Positions 20,907-28,494 of a stretch of DNA of 36,500 bases are shown one piece after another. Each line of letters starts with the position of its first letter. The first letter of the stretch is position 1. The stretch is from Clostridia bacterium (GTDB taxonomy: Bacteria > Bacillota > Clostridia > Christensenellales > Aristaeellaceae): NCBI GenBank assembly GCA_017434775.1, contig JAFSGG010000124.1, positions 1 to 36,500 of the forward strand, read 5' to 3'. A model generated the notes under the pieces. That model had not been told where the DNA came from. It saw nothing but the letters and a program-made list of their open reading frames with translations, and made no database searches. The translations under genes and the position numbers were made by a program.

Positions 20907-23528
20907 ATGGATGGGGTGTCATTTCGTATGAAGAAAATGAACTGCATGGGAAAAATCATGGCATTGGCGCTGCTGATGGTAATGGCAGCGGCATTGCTCC
21001 CGGCACAGAATGCACTGGCCGATGAAGGCTATGGCTACCTGGTGATCAATAACAGCACGCAAAACCGTGTTGTTAATTTCCGTCCCGCTCCGGGCACGTC
21101 GGATTATATCGACAGGCTGCCCGAAGGCCTGGTGATGGAAGTGCTGGGAGATACCTGGAAGGGCTCTACCCAGTGGTACCAGGTGCGCAACCTGAAGACC
21201 AGCAAAGTGGGCTACATCCATGGGGACTTTTTCCATGTGATGGATGGCGGAGAGATCGAAGCATGGCTGGCTGCCGGAACGGATCTGTTCCCGGGCTACA
21301 GCGGCGGAACGTCCACCACGCCTCCCACTACGCCCCCCACCACGCCTCCTGTGGTGGGCGACCAGTATATCATTACGGTGCTGGGCGGCGTTAACGTGCG
21401 CAAAACCCCGGGCGGCACGGTGCTGACCGGCCCCATGTCTTCCAAAATTCCCAAAGGCACTATCCTGAATTATTTTGAAGGCCCCGTCTGGACCAGCGAT
21501 GAAATCTACTGGGTGAAGGTGGATTATTATGGTGTGATCGGCTATGTGCGCAGCGACTGCTTCGAACATTGCGATGAATACGGCTCTCCTGTGGCCGGCC
21601 CCACCCCGCCGCCCTCCTCTTCTCCCATTACGCCGCCTTCTTCTTCCGTTCCGGATACTTCCACCCAGTACGGTACTGTGACCACCATCAAGGGCGGCCT
21701 GAACTTCCGCGAAACTCCCGGCGGCAAGGTGCTCTATCAGATCAGCCGCAACCGCGAACTGCCTTACTACGGCATCAAGCAGGGTGACAATTACACCTGG
21801 TATCTGGTTTATGACGAAAAGACCGGTGAATACGGCTACCTCCGCCATGACTTCCTGAAAGTCAACAACAACGGTGGCAGCTCCACCCCCGAACCCACCT
21901 ATTCCGGCTATGTGGCTACTTCCATGGTTGCTGTGTATGTACGCAGCCAGCCCAAGACCGGTGCGGCCACGGTTGGTAAGGTGCAAAAGGAAGGCACTGT
22001 GATCCTGCAGACCGGCAACCCCGTTCAGGATCCCAAGTATGCCAATCGTTCCTGGTTCCCCGTGCAGCTTTCTGACGGCACCCGCGGCTATATGCGCAGC
22101 TACTGCGTGTATGCCCTGGCCAGCTGGCAGGTGGATTACTACAACCAGTATGGCGTGTGCCCCACCCCCACGGCGGCGCCTGCCACCCCCCGTCCCGGCA
22201 ACAGCGATTATCTCATCACCACCGATTCCGACCTGTGGGTGCGTTCCGGCCCCAGCAAGAAATACAACCCCATCCCCGGGGATGTGCAGCTGGACAAGAA
22301 TTACGTGACCAAATTCTATGACACGGATAAGGATGGCAGCGTTACCTGGTATAAGATCAAGGTAAACGGCACGGATGGCTGGGTGCACGGCAATTTTGTC
22401 CGGGTGCTCACCAATGCGGAATACGATCAGTGGCAGGGCGCTCAGCCCACCGCCACGCCCCGTCCCACCGCCACGCCTCTGCCCGATCCTTCCACCTTCA
22501 GCGATATGGCCATCACCACCGATGAAAAGGTGAAGCTCCGTGCAACGCCCTCTTCGGACGGCAAGACCCATACCCTGATTTACACCAAGGGCACCCAGCT
22601 GACTTACCTGAAGGATTACGAACTGGATGCTTCCGGGGACTTCTACTGGTTCAAGGTGAAGTACGGCACCCTGTCCGGCTGGATGCACGGCGATTATGTG
22701 CGTGTACTGACAGAAGAAGAAAAGGCCATGTATGAACTGGCCGGCGATCCCGATGCTCCGCCGGAAGCCAGCTACCGCAATCTGAGCCTGGGCTCTTCCG
22801 GTGAAGACGTAATGGCGCTGCAGAATGCTCTGGTGGAAAAGGGCTATCTGGATGCCAGCGAAGTAAACGGCATCTACCTGAGCGCCACGGAAGCGGCTGT
22901 GCGTTCCTTCCAGAAGGATAACAAACTGTCTGTGGACGGCGTGGCCGGCGAACAGACCCAGCATGCGCTCTTTGGCACCGTGCCCGAAGGCACTTACACC
23001 GGCGGTTCCGTGACCCCCGTGCTCTACCCGGCCGAAATGGTAGACTGGTGGAACGGCGGCATTGATGAACTCTGGAGCCCCGGCAAGAATGCCATCATCA
23101 CCGACGTGAAGACCGGTATCTCCTTCCGCGCTCAGCGTCTCTATGGCGATAACCACGCTGACGCCGAGCCTGCCACTACGGAAGATACCGCTGCTATCTG
23201 CCGCATTTACGGCGTCAGCAATCCCCAGGAAATCTCTGACCGTGAAAAGGAACTGCAGTCCTACCGCCGCCGTCCCCTGTGGGTTACCATTGGTACCCGC
23301 ACCTTCTGCGGCTCCATGTACGGCATTCCCCATAATTTTGACGGCGATCGCATTCCCGATAATGGCTACAACGGCCAGTTCTGCGTGCACTTCACCAACA
23401 GTAAGACGCACGGCAGCAAGGATAATCCTGCCAAGGTGGACGTGGACAGTTCGAAGAACGGCTGGTATGGCCACCAGACCGCCATCAAGGATGCCTATAA
23501 GGCATATTATGAGCAGTATGGCAACTGA
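20907..23528 (+). CDS. Secreted multi-SH3, peptidoglycan-binding protein
   Basis: This protein of about 873 residues has a signal peptide (cleavage after 'NALA', about residue 38). Six SH3b-like units follow, joined by Pro/Thr/Ser linkers (TTPPTTPP, TPPPSSSPITPP, PTATPRPTATP). Then come a PG_binding_1 domain ('LSLGSSGEDVMALQNALVEK') and a C-terminal domain seen in other Clostridia SH3 proteins: 'DVKTGISFRAQRLYGDNHADAEP', 'GIPHNF' and 'GQFCVHFTNSKTHG'. Its conserved Cys and His residues suggest a hydrolase or transpeptidase-like site (inference). ATG 20907 has AAGGA eight bases upstream; ATG 20928 is an alternative. No terminator separates it from the flavoprotein gene 12 bases later. Confidence 0.87.
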   Translation: MDGVSFRMKKMNCMGKIMALALLMVMAAALLPAQNALADEGYGYLVINNSTQNRVVNFRPAPGTSDYIDRLPEGLVMEVLGDTWKGSTQWYQVRNLKTSKVGYIHGDFFHVMDGGEIEAWLAAGTDLFPGYSGGTSTTPPTTPPTTPPVVGDQYIITVLGGVNVRKTPGGTVLTGPMSSKIPKGTILNYFEGPVWTSDEIYWVKVDYYGVIGYVRSDCFEHCDEYGSPVAGPTPPPSSSPITPPSSSVPDTSTQYGTVTTIKGGLNFRETPGGKVLYQISRNRELPYYGIKQGDNYTWYLVYDEKTGEYGYLRHDFLKVNNNGGSSTPEPTYSGYVATSMVAVYVRSQPKTGAATVGKVQKEGTVILQTGNPVQDPKYANRSWFPVQLSDGTRGYMRSYCVYALASWQVDYYNQYGVCPTPTAAPATPRPGNSDYLITTDSDLWVRSGPSKKYNPIPGDVQLDKNYVTKFYDTDKDGSVTWYKIKVNGTDGWVHGNFVRVLTNAEYDQWQGAQPTATPRPTATPLPDPSTFSDMAITTDEKVKLRATPSSDGKTHTLIYTKGTQLTYLKDYELDASGDFYWFKVKYGTLSGWMHGDYVRVLTEEEKAMYELAGDPDAPPEASYRNLSLGSSGEDVMALQNALVEKGYLDASEVNGIYLSATEAAVRSFQKDNKLSVDGVAGEQTQHALFGTVPEGTYTGGSVTPVLYPAEMVDWWNGGIDELWSPGKNAIITDVKTGISFRAQRLYGDNHADAEPATTEDTAAICRIYGVSNPQEISDREKELQSYRRRPLWVTIGTRTFCGSMYGIPHNFDGDRIPDNGYNGQFCVHFTNSKTHGSKDNPAKVDVDSSKNGWYGHQTAIKDAYKAYYEQYGN

Positions 23529-23540
23529 CGGTAAAAGACA

Positions 23541-24743
23541 ATGAAACAATACGATGTGATGATCATCGGTGGAGGCGCAGCGGGTTTGGCCGCTGCGCTT
23601 TCCGCATCCGAACAAAAAAAGGATATTCTGGTGCTGGAAAGCGCCCCACGGGTGGGACGGAAGCTGCTGGCTACCGGCAATGGCCGCTGCAATCTGATCA
23701 ACATGCTGGATGCTCCCTATTATGGGGATGCAGGCTTTGCAAAGCAAGTGCTGGATGCATGCAACCGGGCGGACGTGCTGGCCTTTTTCCATGGATTGGG
23801 CCTTGTGACCCGGGAGGAAGGTGGTGGCCGGGTGTACCCCGGCAGCGGCCAGGCGGCAAGCGTACTGGATGTGATGCGCAAAGCCCTGGACAGAAGGGGT
23901 GTTGCCATCCTGTGCGATGGAAAAGTGCAGCGAATCACCCGGCAAAAAAACGGTTTCCGGGTGACTGCCGGCGAAAACAGCTATGATGGAAAAAAAGTGA
24001 TTGTGGCCTGCGGCGGCATGGCCGGCGGTAAGCTGGGCCATGACGGCGGTGCTTACGCATTATTGACCGCCTTCGGGCATACCCTGAAACAGCCGCTGCC
24101 GGCCCTGACCCCTTTGCTGGCGGATAAGAAGGTCATTAAAGGCCTTTCAGGGCTTCGCCTCCCGGCCATCCTTACTCTTTGCGATGGCGAGAAGCCTGTA
24201 AGCCGGGCGGCCGGGGAAGTGCTGTTCACCGATTACGGGGTCAGCGGCATTTGCGCCATGCAGCTGTCTGCGGATGTACACCGGGCAAAGAAGCCGATTC
24301 TCTATGCGGATTTTTCCCCCATGATGGGGCTGGTGCCCTGCCTGTATGAAAGGCTGCCGGTGGGAGACGTGTATGAAAATCTGGACAAAGTGCAGCGCCT
24401 GCTGAAAGACAGAAGCAGCCTGTTGCCCCGGGAAGAAGTGCTCTGCGGCCTGTTGCCCCGGCTGCTTTCCGAAAAAATGCAGGGTTTGACCGGCCAGCAG
24501 CTGGCGAAAATGCTGTGTGCATTTGCTATTCCCATCACCGGTTTGCGTGGCTTTGAATACGCTCAGGTCACCCGGGGCGGTGTGAACACCCGGGATTTTG
24601 ATGCCCATACCATGGAATCTGCCCTGCAAAAGGGGCTTTACGCCGCCGGGGAAATCCTGAATGTGGATGGCGATTGCGGCGGCTATAACCTGCTGTTTGC
24701 CTTTGCTTCCGGCATTCTGGCCGGCAAAGCGGCGGCACAATAA
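23541..24743 (+). CDS. FAD-dependent NAD(P)/FAD oxidoreductase, HI0933/BaiN-like
   Basis: This 400-residue flavoprotein has an N-terminal FAD dinucleotide fold (IIGGGAAGLAAA, 8-19), the family mark 'GRKLLATGNGRCNL' (39-52), 'GEVLFTDYGVSG' in the middle, and a C-terminal FAD-closing block 'GLYAAGEILNVDGDCGGYNL'. These match the HI0933 family, which includes the bile-acid enzyme BaiN; the actual substrate is unknown for most members. No strong ribosome site precedes the ATG (GGTAAAAGACA only). The gene starts 12 bases after the SH3-protein stop and is followed 14 bases later by a flavin reductase-like gene, suggesting a redox pair. Confidence 0.9.
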   Translation: MKQYDVMIIGGGAAGLAAALSASEQKKDILVLESAPRVGRKLLATGNGRCNLINMLDAPYYGDAGFAKQVLDACNRADVLAFFHGLGLVTREEGGGRVYPGSGQAASVLDVMRKALDRRGVAILCDGKVQRITRQKNGFRVTAGENSYDGKKVIVACGGMAGGKLGHDGGAYALLTAFGHTLKQPLPALTPLLADKKVIKGLSGLRLPAILTLCDGEKPVSRAAGEVLFTDYGVSGICAMQLSADVHRAKKPILYADFSPMMGLVPCLYERLPVGDVYENLDKVQRLLKDRSSLLPREEVLCGLLPRLLSEKMQGLTGQQLAKMLCAFAIPITGLRGFEYAQVTRGGVNTRDFDAHTMESALQKGLYAAGEILNVDGDCGGYNLLFAFASGILAGKAAAQ

Positions 24744-24757
24744 AAGGAGGAAATATC

Positions 24758-25357
24758 ATGGCTTTTGTGAACCTGAATCCCGGCACCCTGCTGGCACCTG
24801 TGCCGGCTGTTTTGGTCAGCTGCGCCCGTGAAGGGGAAAAACCCAATGCGGTGACCATCGCCTGGGCCGGAACCGTCAATTCCGATCCGCCCATGGTGTC
24901 CATTTCTGTGCGGCCGGAACGCTATTCCCATGATATCATTGAAGAAACCGGAGAATTTGTGGTGAACCTGTGCGGCGAAGAAAACCTGCAGGCCACCGAC
25001 TGGTGCGGCGTGAAGAGCGGCCGGGATTTTGACAAATTCAAGGAATGCGGCCTGACGGCTGTGCCGGTGGAAGGCATGGATTATGCTCCTGCCATTGCCG
25101 AATGCCCCATTTATCTGGCCTGCAAGGTGAAAAAAGTGGAACGCCTGGGCAGCCATGATCTGTACATCGGCGAAATTGTTTCCATGGGCATCAGTGAGAA
25201 ACTGATGGACGAAACCGGGCGCATTGACTATAACAAAGCAAAGCTGGTGGCGTATAACCACGGTGCTTATTATGCACTGGGCGAAGCGCTGGGCTTCTTC
25301 GGCTATTCCGTGGCCGCCCCGGACGTGCTGGAAAGGCGCATGGCACAGCTGAAATGA
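24758..25357 (+). CDS. Flavin reductase-like FMN-binding protein
   Basis: The 199-residue protein is of the flavin reductase-like (DIM6/NTAB) split-barrel family, which binds FMN and reduces flavin or a bound substrate. Typical blocks are 'PVPAVLVSC' (14-22), 'NAVTIAWAGTVNSDPPMVSISVRP' split over 30-53, 'TGEFVVNL' (64-71) and 'GKAKLV-YNHGAYYALG' near 170-190. AAGGAGG lies seven bases before the ATG. It follows an FAD enzyme and overlaps the next acetyltransferase gene by 4 nt (ATGA), so the three are translationally linked. The substrate is unknown. Confidence 0.88.
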   Translation: MAFVNLNPGTLLAPVPAVLVSCAREGEKPNAVTIAWAGTVNSDPPMVSISVRPERYSHDIIEETGEFVVNLCGEENLQATDWCGVKSGRDFDKFKECGLTAVPVEGMDYAPAIAECPIYLACKVKKVERLGSHDLYIGEIVSMGISEKLMDETGRIDYNKAKLVAYNHGAYYALGEALGFFGYSVAAPDVLERRMAQLK

Positions 25358-25860
25358 GCATCATCGAAACGGAACGGCTGATCCTTCGGCCCATGACGGA
25401 AGCGGATGGGGAAGACGTATTTCTTTGGACGGGCGACCCCGTTGTAAACCGATATATGCCCTATCCTGTGCATAAGAATGTGGAGGAAACCAGGGTATGG
25501 CTGCGTTCCTTGCAGGGGAAAGAGGACGAATTTGGTTTTTGTCTGAAGGAAACCGGGCGGCTGATCGGTGCCGGTTCCATCAAATATCGGGAAGAATTTG
25601 ACGCCTTTGAAATTGGCTATAATCTGAACAGAGATGCTTGGGGCAAGGGCTATGCTACTGAAGCCGGCAAGGCACTGGTGCGCTGGGCCTATGAACAGAA
25701 AAACGCGCGCCGTTTTATGGCGCGCCACGCTACGGTTAATACGGCTTCCGGCCATGTGCTGAAAAAATGCGGTTTTCTCTTCAGCCATTATGGCCAGTAC
25801 AGCCGTTATGACGGCAGCGAAACCTTTGATGCCACCTACTATACCCTGCATCTGGACTAA
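25354..25860 (+). CDS. GNAT acetyltransferase, RimJ/RimL-like
   Basis: This 168-residue acetyltransferase has 'MSIIETERLILRPMTEADGEDVF' (split as a start strand and helix), 'GYNLNRDAWGKGYATEAGKAL' (motif A region, with W-G-K-G-Y-A binding acetyl-CoA) and 'NTASGHVLKKCGF', the usual RimJ/RimL-type ending. Substrates range from ribosomal protein N-termini to small amines and cannot be assigned. The ATG overlaps the preceding stop codon (ATGA); no separate ribosome site is needed. A strong terminator at 25868 closes the transcript that began with the SH3 protein. Confidence 0.92.
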   Translation: MSIIETERLILRPMTEADGEDVFLWTGDPVVNRYMPYPVHKNVEETRVWLRSLQGKEDEFGFCLKETGRLIGAGSIKYREEFDAFEIGYNLNRDAWGKGYATEAGKALVRWAYEQKNARRFMARHATVNTASGHVLKKCGFLFSHYGQYSRYDGSETFDATYYTLHLD

Positions 25861-25867
25861 AAGAAAG

Positions 25868-25897
25868 AAGCGAAGCACAATCCATGCTTCGCTTTTT
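25868..25897 (+). terminator. Terminator of the SH3/flavoprotein run
   Basis: A 10-bp stem, AAGCGAAGCA (25868-25877) with TGCTTCGCTT (25885-25894), is followed by T residues. Confidence 0.9.
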
Positions 25898-25932
25898 AAT
25901 TCGGGAAAAGCCTTGCATTTGTCCGCTTCCCC

Positions 25933-25961
25933 TTGCGGCATCGTGCAAAACCTGCTATGAT
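25933..25961 (+). promoter_or_regulatory. Sigma-A promoter of the pcp operon
   Basis: TTGCGG (25933-25938), 17 bp, TATGAT (25956-25961), 29 bases before the ATG. Confidence 0.65.
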
Positions 25962-25990
25962 TATCCTATCAATTCGAAGGACGTGACACC

Positions 25991-26581
25991 ATGAAAACCT
26001 TGCTGATCACCGGCTTTGATCCCTTTGGCGGCGAAAACATCAATCCTTCCTGGGAGACCGTAAAGCGGCTGCCGGATGAAATTGGCAGCTATCAGCTGCA
26101 TAAACTGCAAATCCCTACCCGTTTTGGTGTTGCAGCGGAAAAGGTGTTGGAAACAGCCCGGATGATTGTTCCGGATGCAATTATCAGCGTGGGGCAGGCC
26201 GGGGGAAGAAAGGGCATCACGCCGGAAGTGGTGGCCATCAATTTACAGGAAGCCTCCATTCCCGATAATGCAGGCCATCAGCCCACCGATACGCCCGTTG
26301 CTGCCCATGGGCCGGCAGCCTATTTTTCCACCCTGCCGGTACGGCGCATGGTGGAAAGCATCCGGGAAACGGGGCTTCCCTCAAATCTCTCCTTTTCTGC
26401 CGGCGCCTTTGTGTGCAACGATGTGATGTATACCCTGCTGCATCATTTTCAAGGAACGCAAGTGCAATGCGGCTTTATCCATGTGCCGTTTCTGCCGGAG
26501 CAAGCCAAAGAAAATGTGCCCTGCCTGTCCCTTGACGAAATGGTGAAGGGCATTACCGCGGCCATTGCTGCACTGGAGTGA
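25991..26581 (+). CDS. pcp: Pyroglutamyl peptidase I
   Basis: This cytoplasmic cysteine peptidase removes N-terminal pyroglutamate from peptides. The 196-residue length is slightly short of the usual 210-215. The catalytic triad is visible: Glu79 ('PEVVAIN'), Cys142 ('GAFVCNDVMY') and His164 ('GFIHVPFLPEQ'). The N-terminal 'LLITGFDPFGGENINPS' is the family hallmark. GAAGGA lies about ten bases before the ATG. It heads a two-gene run with an acetyltransferase nine bases later. Confidence 0.95.
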   Translation: MKTLLITGFDPFGGENINPSWETVKRLPDEIGSYQLHKLQIPTRFGVAAEKVLETARMIVPDAIISVGQAGGRKGITPEVVAINLQEASIPDNAGHQPTDTPVAAHGPAAYFSTLPVRRMVESIRETGLPSNLSFSAGAFVCNDVMYTLLHHFQGTQVQCGFIHVPFLPEQAKENVPCLSLDEMVKGITAAIAALE

Positions 26582-26590
26582 GGAGGGCGT

Positions 26591-27133
26591 ATGAGCAGGA
26601 TTCATCTGATGGAGCCTGCCGGGGAATATGCAGAGGATATCTGGGCCTTCCGGCAGGAAATTTTGCAGCATGACGCAGCGAATGAAGATCAGTTTGCAGG
26701 CTGCCTGTCGCTGGATCGCTGCGAAACACCGGAAGAATGGATTCGTATCTGCCGCTTGCGCAAACATGCGGAAACCTGCAGGCAATCCGGCACAGAGGTG
26801 CCTTCTCATACGTTCCTGGCCGTTCGGGAAGAAGAAGGGCGCATTGTTGGCATCATTGATTTACGCCACCATATTGATCATCCCATTCTTGGCACATGGG
26901 GCGGCCACTTGGGCTACAGCGTGCGCCCCTCCGAAAGAGGCAGGGGCTATGCCACCCAGATGCTTCGCCTGAACCTGGAAAAGGCGAAAGAAATGGGGAT
27001 TCCCAAACTCTTGATCACCTGCAACGAAACGAATTTTGCCAGTGAAAAGGTGATTCTGAAATGTGGCGGCATGTATGAAAGCACCCTGACGGTGGAGGAA
27101 AGCCGCATCAAACGGTATTGGATCACGGTATAA
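26591..27133 (+). CDS. GNAT acetyltransferase
   Basis: The 180-residue protein has a clear acetyl-CoA-binding motif, 'YSVRPSERGRGYATQML' (about 109-125), and the later 'LITCNETNFASEKVILKCGG' split over about 141-160. The variable N-terminal half (EPAGEYAEDIWAFRQE) gives no substrate. AGGAGG is four bases before the ATG, nine bases after pcp, so the two are cotranscribed. Confidence 0.9.
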   Translation: MSRIHLMEPAGEYAEDIWAFRQEILQHDAANEDQFAGCLSLDRCETPEEWIRICRLRKHAETCRQSGTEVPSHTFLAVREEEGRIVGIIDLRHHIDHPILGTWGGHLGYSVRPSERGRGYATQMLRLNLEKAKEMGIPKLLITCNETNFASEKVILKCGGMYESTLTVEESRIKRYWITV

Positions 27134-27139
27134 ATAAAA

Positions 27140-27176
27140 AACCAAGGCAGGGGTTTGCGCAGCCCCTGCCTTGGTT
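27140..27176. terminator. Bidirectional terminator between pcp run and deacetylase gene
   Basis: A 14-bp perfect stem (27140-27153 with 27163-27176) has a 9-base loop. The T-run is better on the minus strand, where it closes the deacetylase gene, but it should also stop the plus-strand transcript. Confidence 0.9.
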
Positions 27177-27197
27177 ATTTGGCGATATTTTGCTTTG

Positions 27198-28409
27198 TTA
27201 TTCCACGGGGACATTTTCGAAGAAATCGTTCTTCTCCACGTCTTCCCCTACGGTGGTGTGAACCAGCCCGAAACGATAGCAGCTGTAATCGCTGTCCCGG
27301 GGTTCCACGATGAAGTATTCAAATTCGCCGGTTTGCTTATTTTTCTGGCCCTGATCGTGCTGGGAAAAGTGCCAGCTGTAGCCTTCCTGGGCCATTTCGT
27401 AGCCGGTCTTGCCTCCGAAAGCGGAAAGGGGCTGATCCCAGTCCATTTCAATGGGGTTTTCCTTGTACAAATGCAGGTACAGCTTTTTCACTTCCCAGGT
27501 GCCGTAGGCCTTGGCGGAATCCTTGAATTTATCGGGATTGGCAGCGGTGGTGATGCATTTTTGCATCAGATCCGCGCAGGTTTTGTGGGCACCGTGGCCG
27601 TATTCGCCGTTTACGTCATGGGTAAGCACCACATCGGGCTTAAAGCGCCGCAGCTGTTCCACCACAAATTTCTGGGATGCCGTTTTGCCCCAGGCATCGT
27701 AGATCTTATCCACCTTAGTGGCGTATTTGTCGTAAAAATCGCCGATGATGGGGTAGGTTTTCACGCCGCAGGTCCACAGGCCGTTGAGCAGTTCGCTCCG
27801 GCGTTCCATCAGGTTGCAGGTCATATAGACAACCACCACATCCATACCCTTTTCTCCGGCATAGTAGGGGATGGCGCCGCCGAAAAAGAGCATTTCGTCA
27901 TCGGGATGGGCGGAGAGGATCATCAGGTCTGCCTTTTCAGGGGCGGGCTGCCAGAACTGCACGGTGGGGGGGAGTTCCCCTTTGCCATAGACGAACAGCT
28001 CTCCGATGCACAGCGTGGTGCTCTTGGTGGTTGCAGGCAGAATGCGGATCTGCCGCTCACCTTCCAGCGGGGCAAATTCGTGAGCATAGAGCCCTTCACT
28101 TTCGTAAACGGTGACCCATTTTCCGTCTTTTTTGGCTTGCACTTGCCAGGGGGCCAGCTTGTCCCCGAAGCACACGTACACGCCGTACATATCTTCGCCT
28201 TTAGGAGCTTGCACGGTGACGGAAGGGTTTTTCATTTTGTTGCTGAGGTAGATGGTGTGCCAGTCCCGGTCGCAGATACGATCCAGGGTTTTATACTTGC
28301 CGGGGGAGAGGGTGATCTCGCAATCAGCCGTCATATCCCGGGCTTCCTCGGCCATGGCGGGCAGGCACAGGCACAACAAAAGCAGAAACAGCGGAATGAA
28401 CTTTTTCAT
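27198..28409 (-). CDS. Secreted PIG-L/LmbE-type deacetylase with N-terminal beta domain
   Basis: The 403-residue protein has a signal peptide (1-20, 'PAMA|EEA'). Residues about 25-145 form a discoidin (F5/8 type C)-like beta domain that could bind carbohydrate. Residues about 160-395 are a zinc-dependent GlcNAc deacetylase-like (PIG-L) domain with 'SAHPDDE' (166-172) and 'HGAH' (272-275); His168, Asp171 and His275 are the expected metal ligands. PIG-L enzymes remove acetyl groups from N-acetylglucosaminyl compounds. A secreted member with a binding domain probably acts on surface or environmental glycans (inference). GGAGGA precedes the ATG by seven bases. It may receive read-through from rpsA on the same strand. 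Confidence 0.9.
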   Translation of the reverse strand: MKKFIPLFLLLLCLCLPAMAEEARDMTADCEITLSPGKYKTLDRICDRDWHTIYLSNKMKNPSVTVQAPKGEDMYGVYVCFGDKLAPWQVQAKKDGKWVTVYESEGLYAHEFAPLEGERQIRILPATTKSTTLCIGELFVYGKGELPPTVQFWQPAPEKADLMILSAHPDDEMLFFGGAIPYYAGEKGMDVVVVYMTCNLMERRSELLNGLWTCGVKTYPIIGDFYDKYATKVDKIYDAWGKTASQKFVVEQLRRFKPDVVLTHDVNGEYGHGAHKTCADLMQKCITTAANPDKFKDSAKAYGTWEVKKLYLHLYKENPIEMDWDQPLSAFGGKTGYEMAQEGYSWHFSQHDQGQKNKQTGEFEYFIVEPRDSDYSCYRFGLVHTTVGEDVEKNDFFENVPVE

Positions 28410-28429
28410 TAATTGTTCCTCCGAAATAA

Positions 28430-28474
28430 ACAGGGCTGCCCAGCGGACAGCATGCCCGGCAGCGACAGCCCTGT
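28430..28474 (-). terminator. Probable terminator of the ispH-rpsA gene
   Basis: On the minus strand ACAGGGCTG pairs with CAGCCCTGT (28474-28466 with 28438-28430) around a 27-base loop that can fold further. It is followed by the weak T-run TTTATTT, so partial read-through into the deacetylase gene is plausible. Confidence 0.6.
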
Positions 28475-28494
28475 TGTATTACTTTGTAATGGAA

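Noticed and set aside
20919..24041. A 1040-residue minus-strand open frame opposite the SH3-protein gene
   Set aside because: It spans two well-supported plus-strand genes and has the skewed composition of an antisense shadow caused by GC-rich third codon positions.
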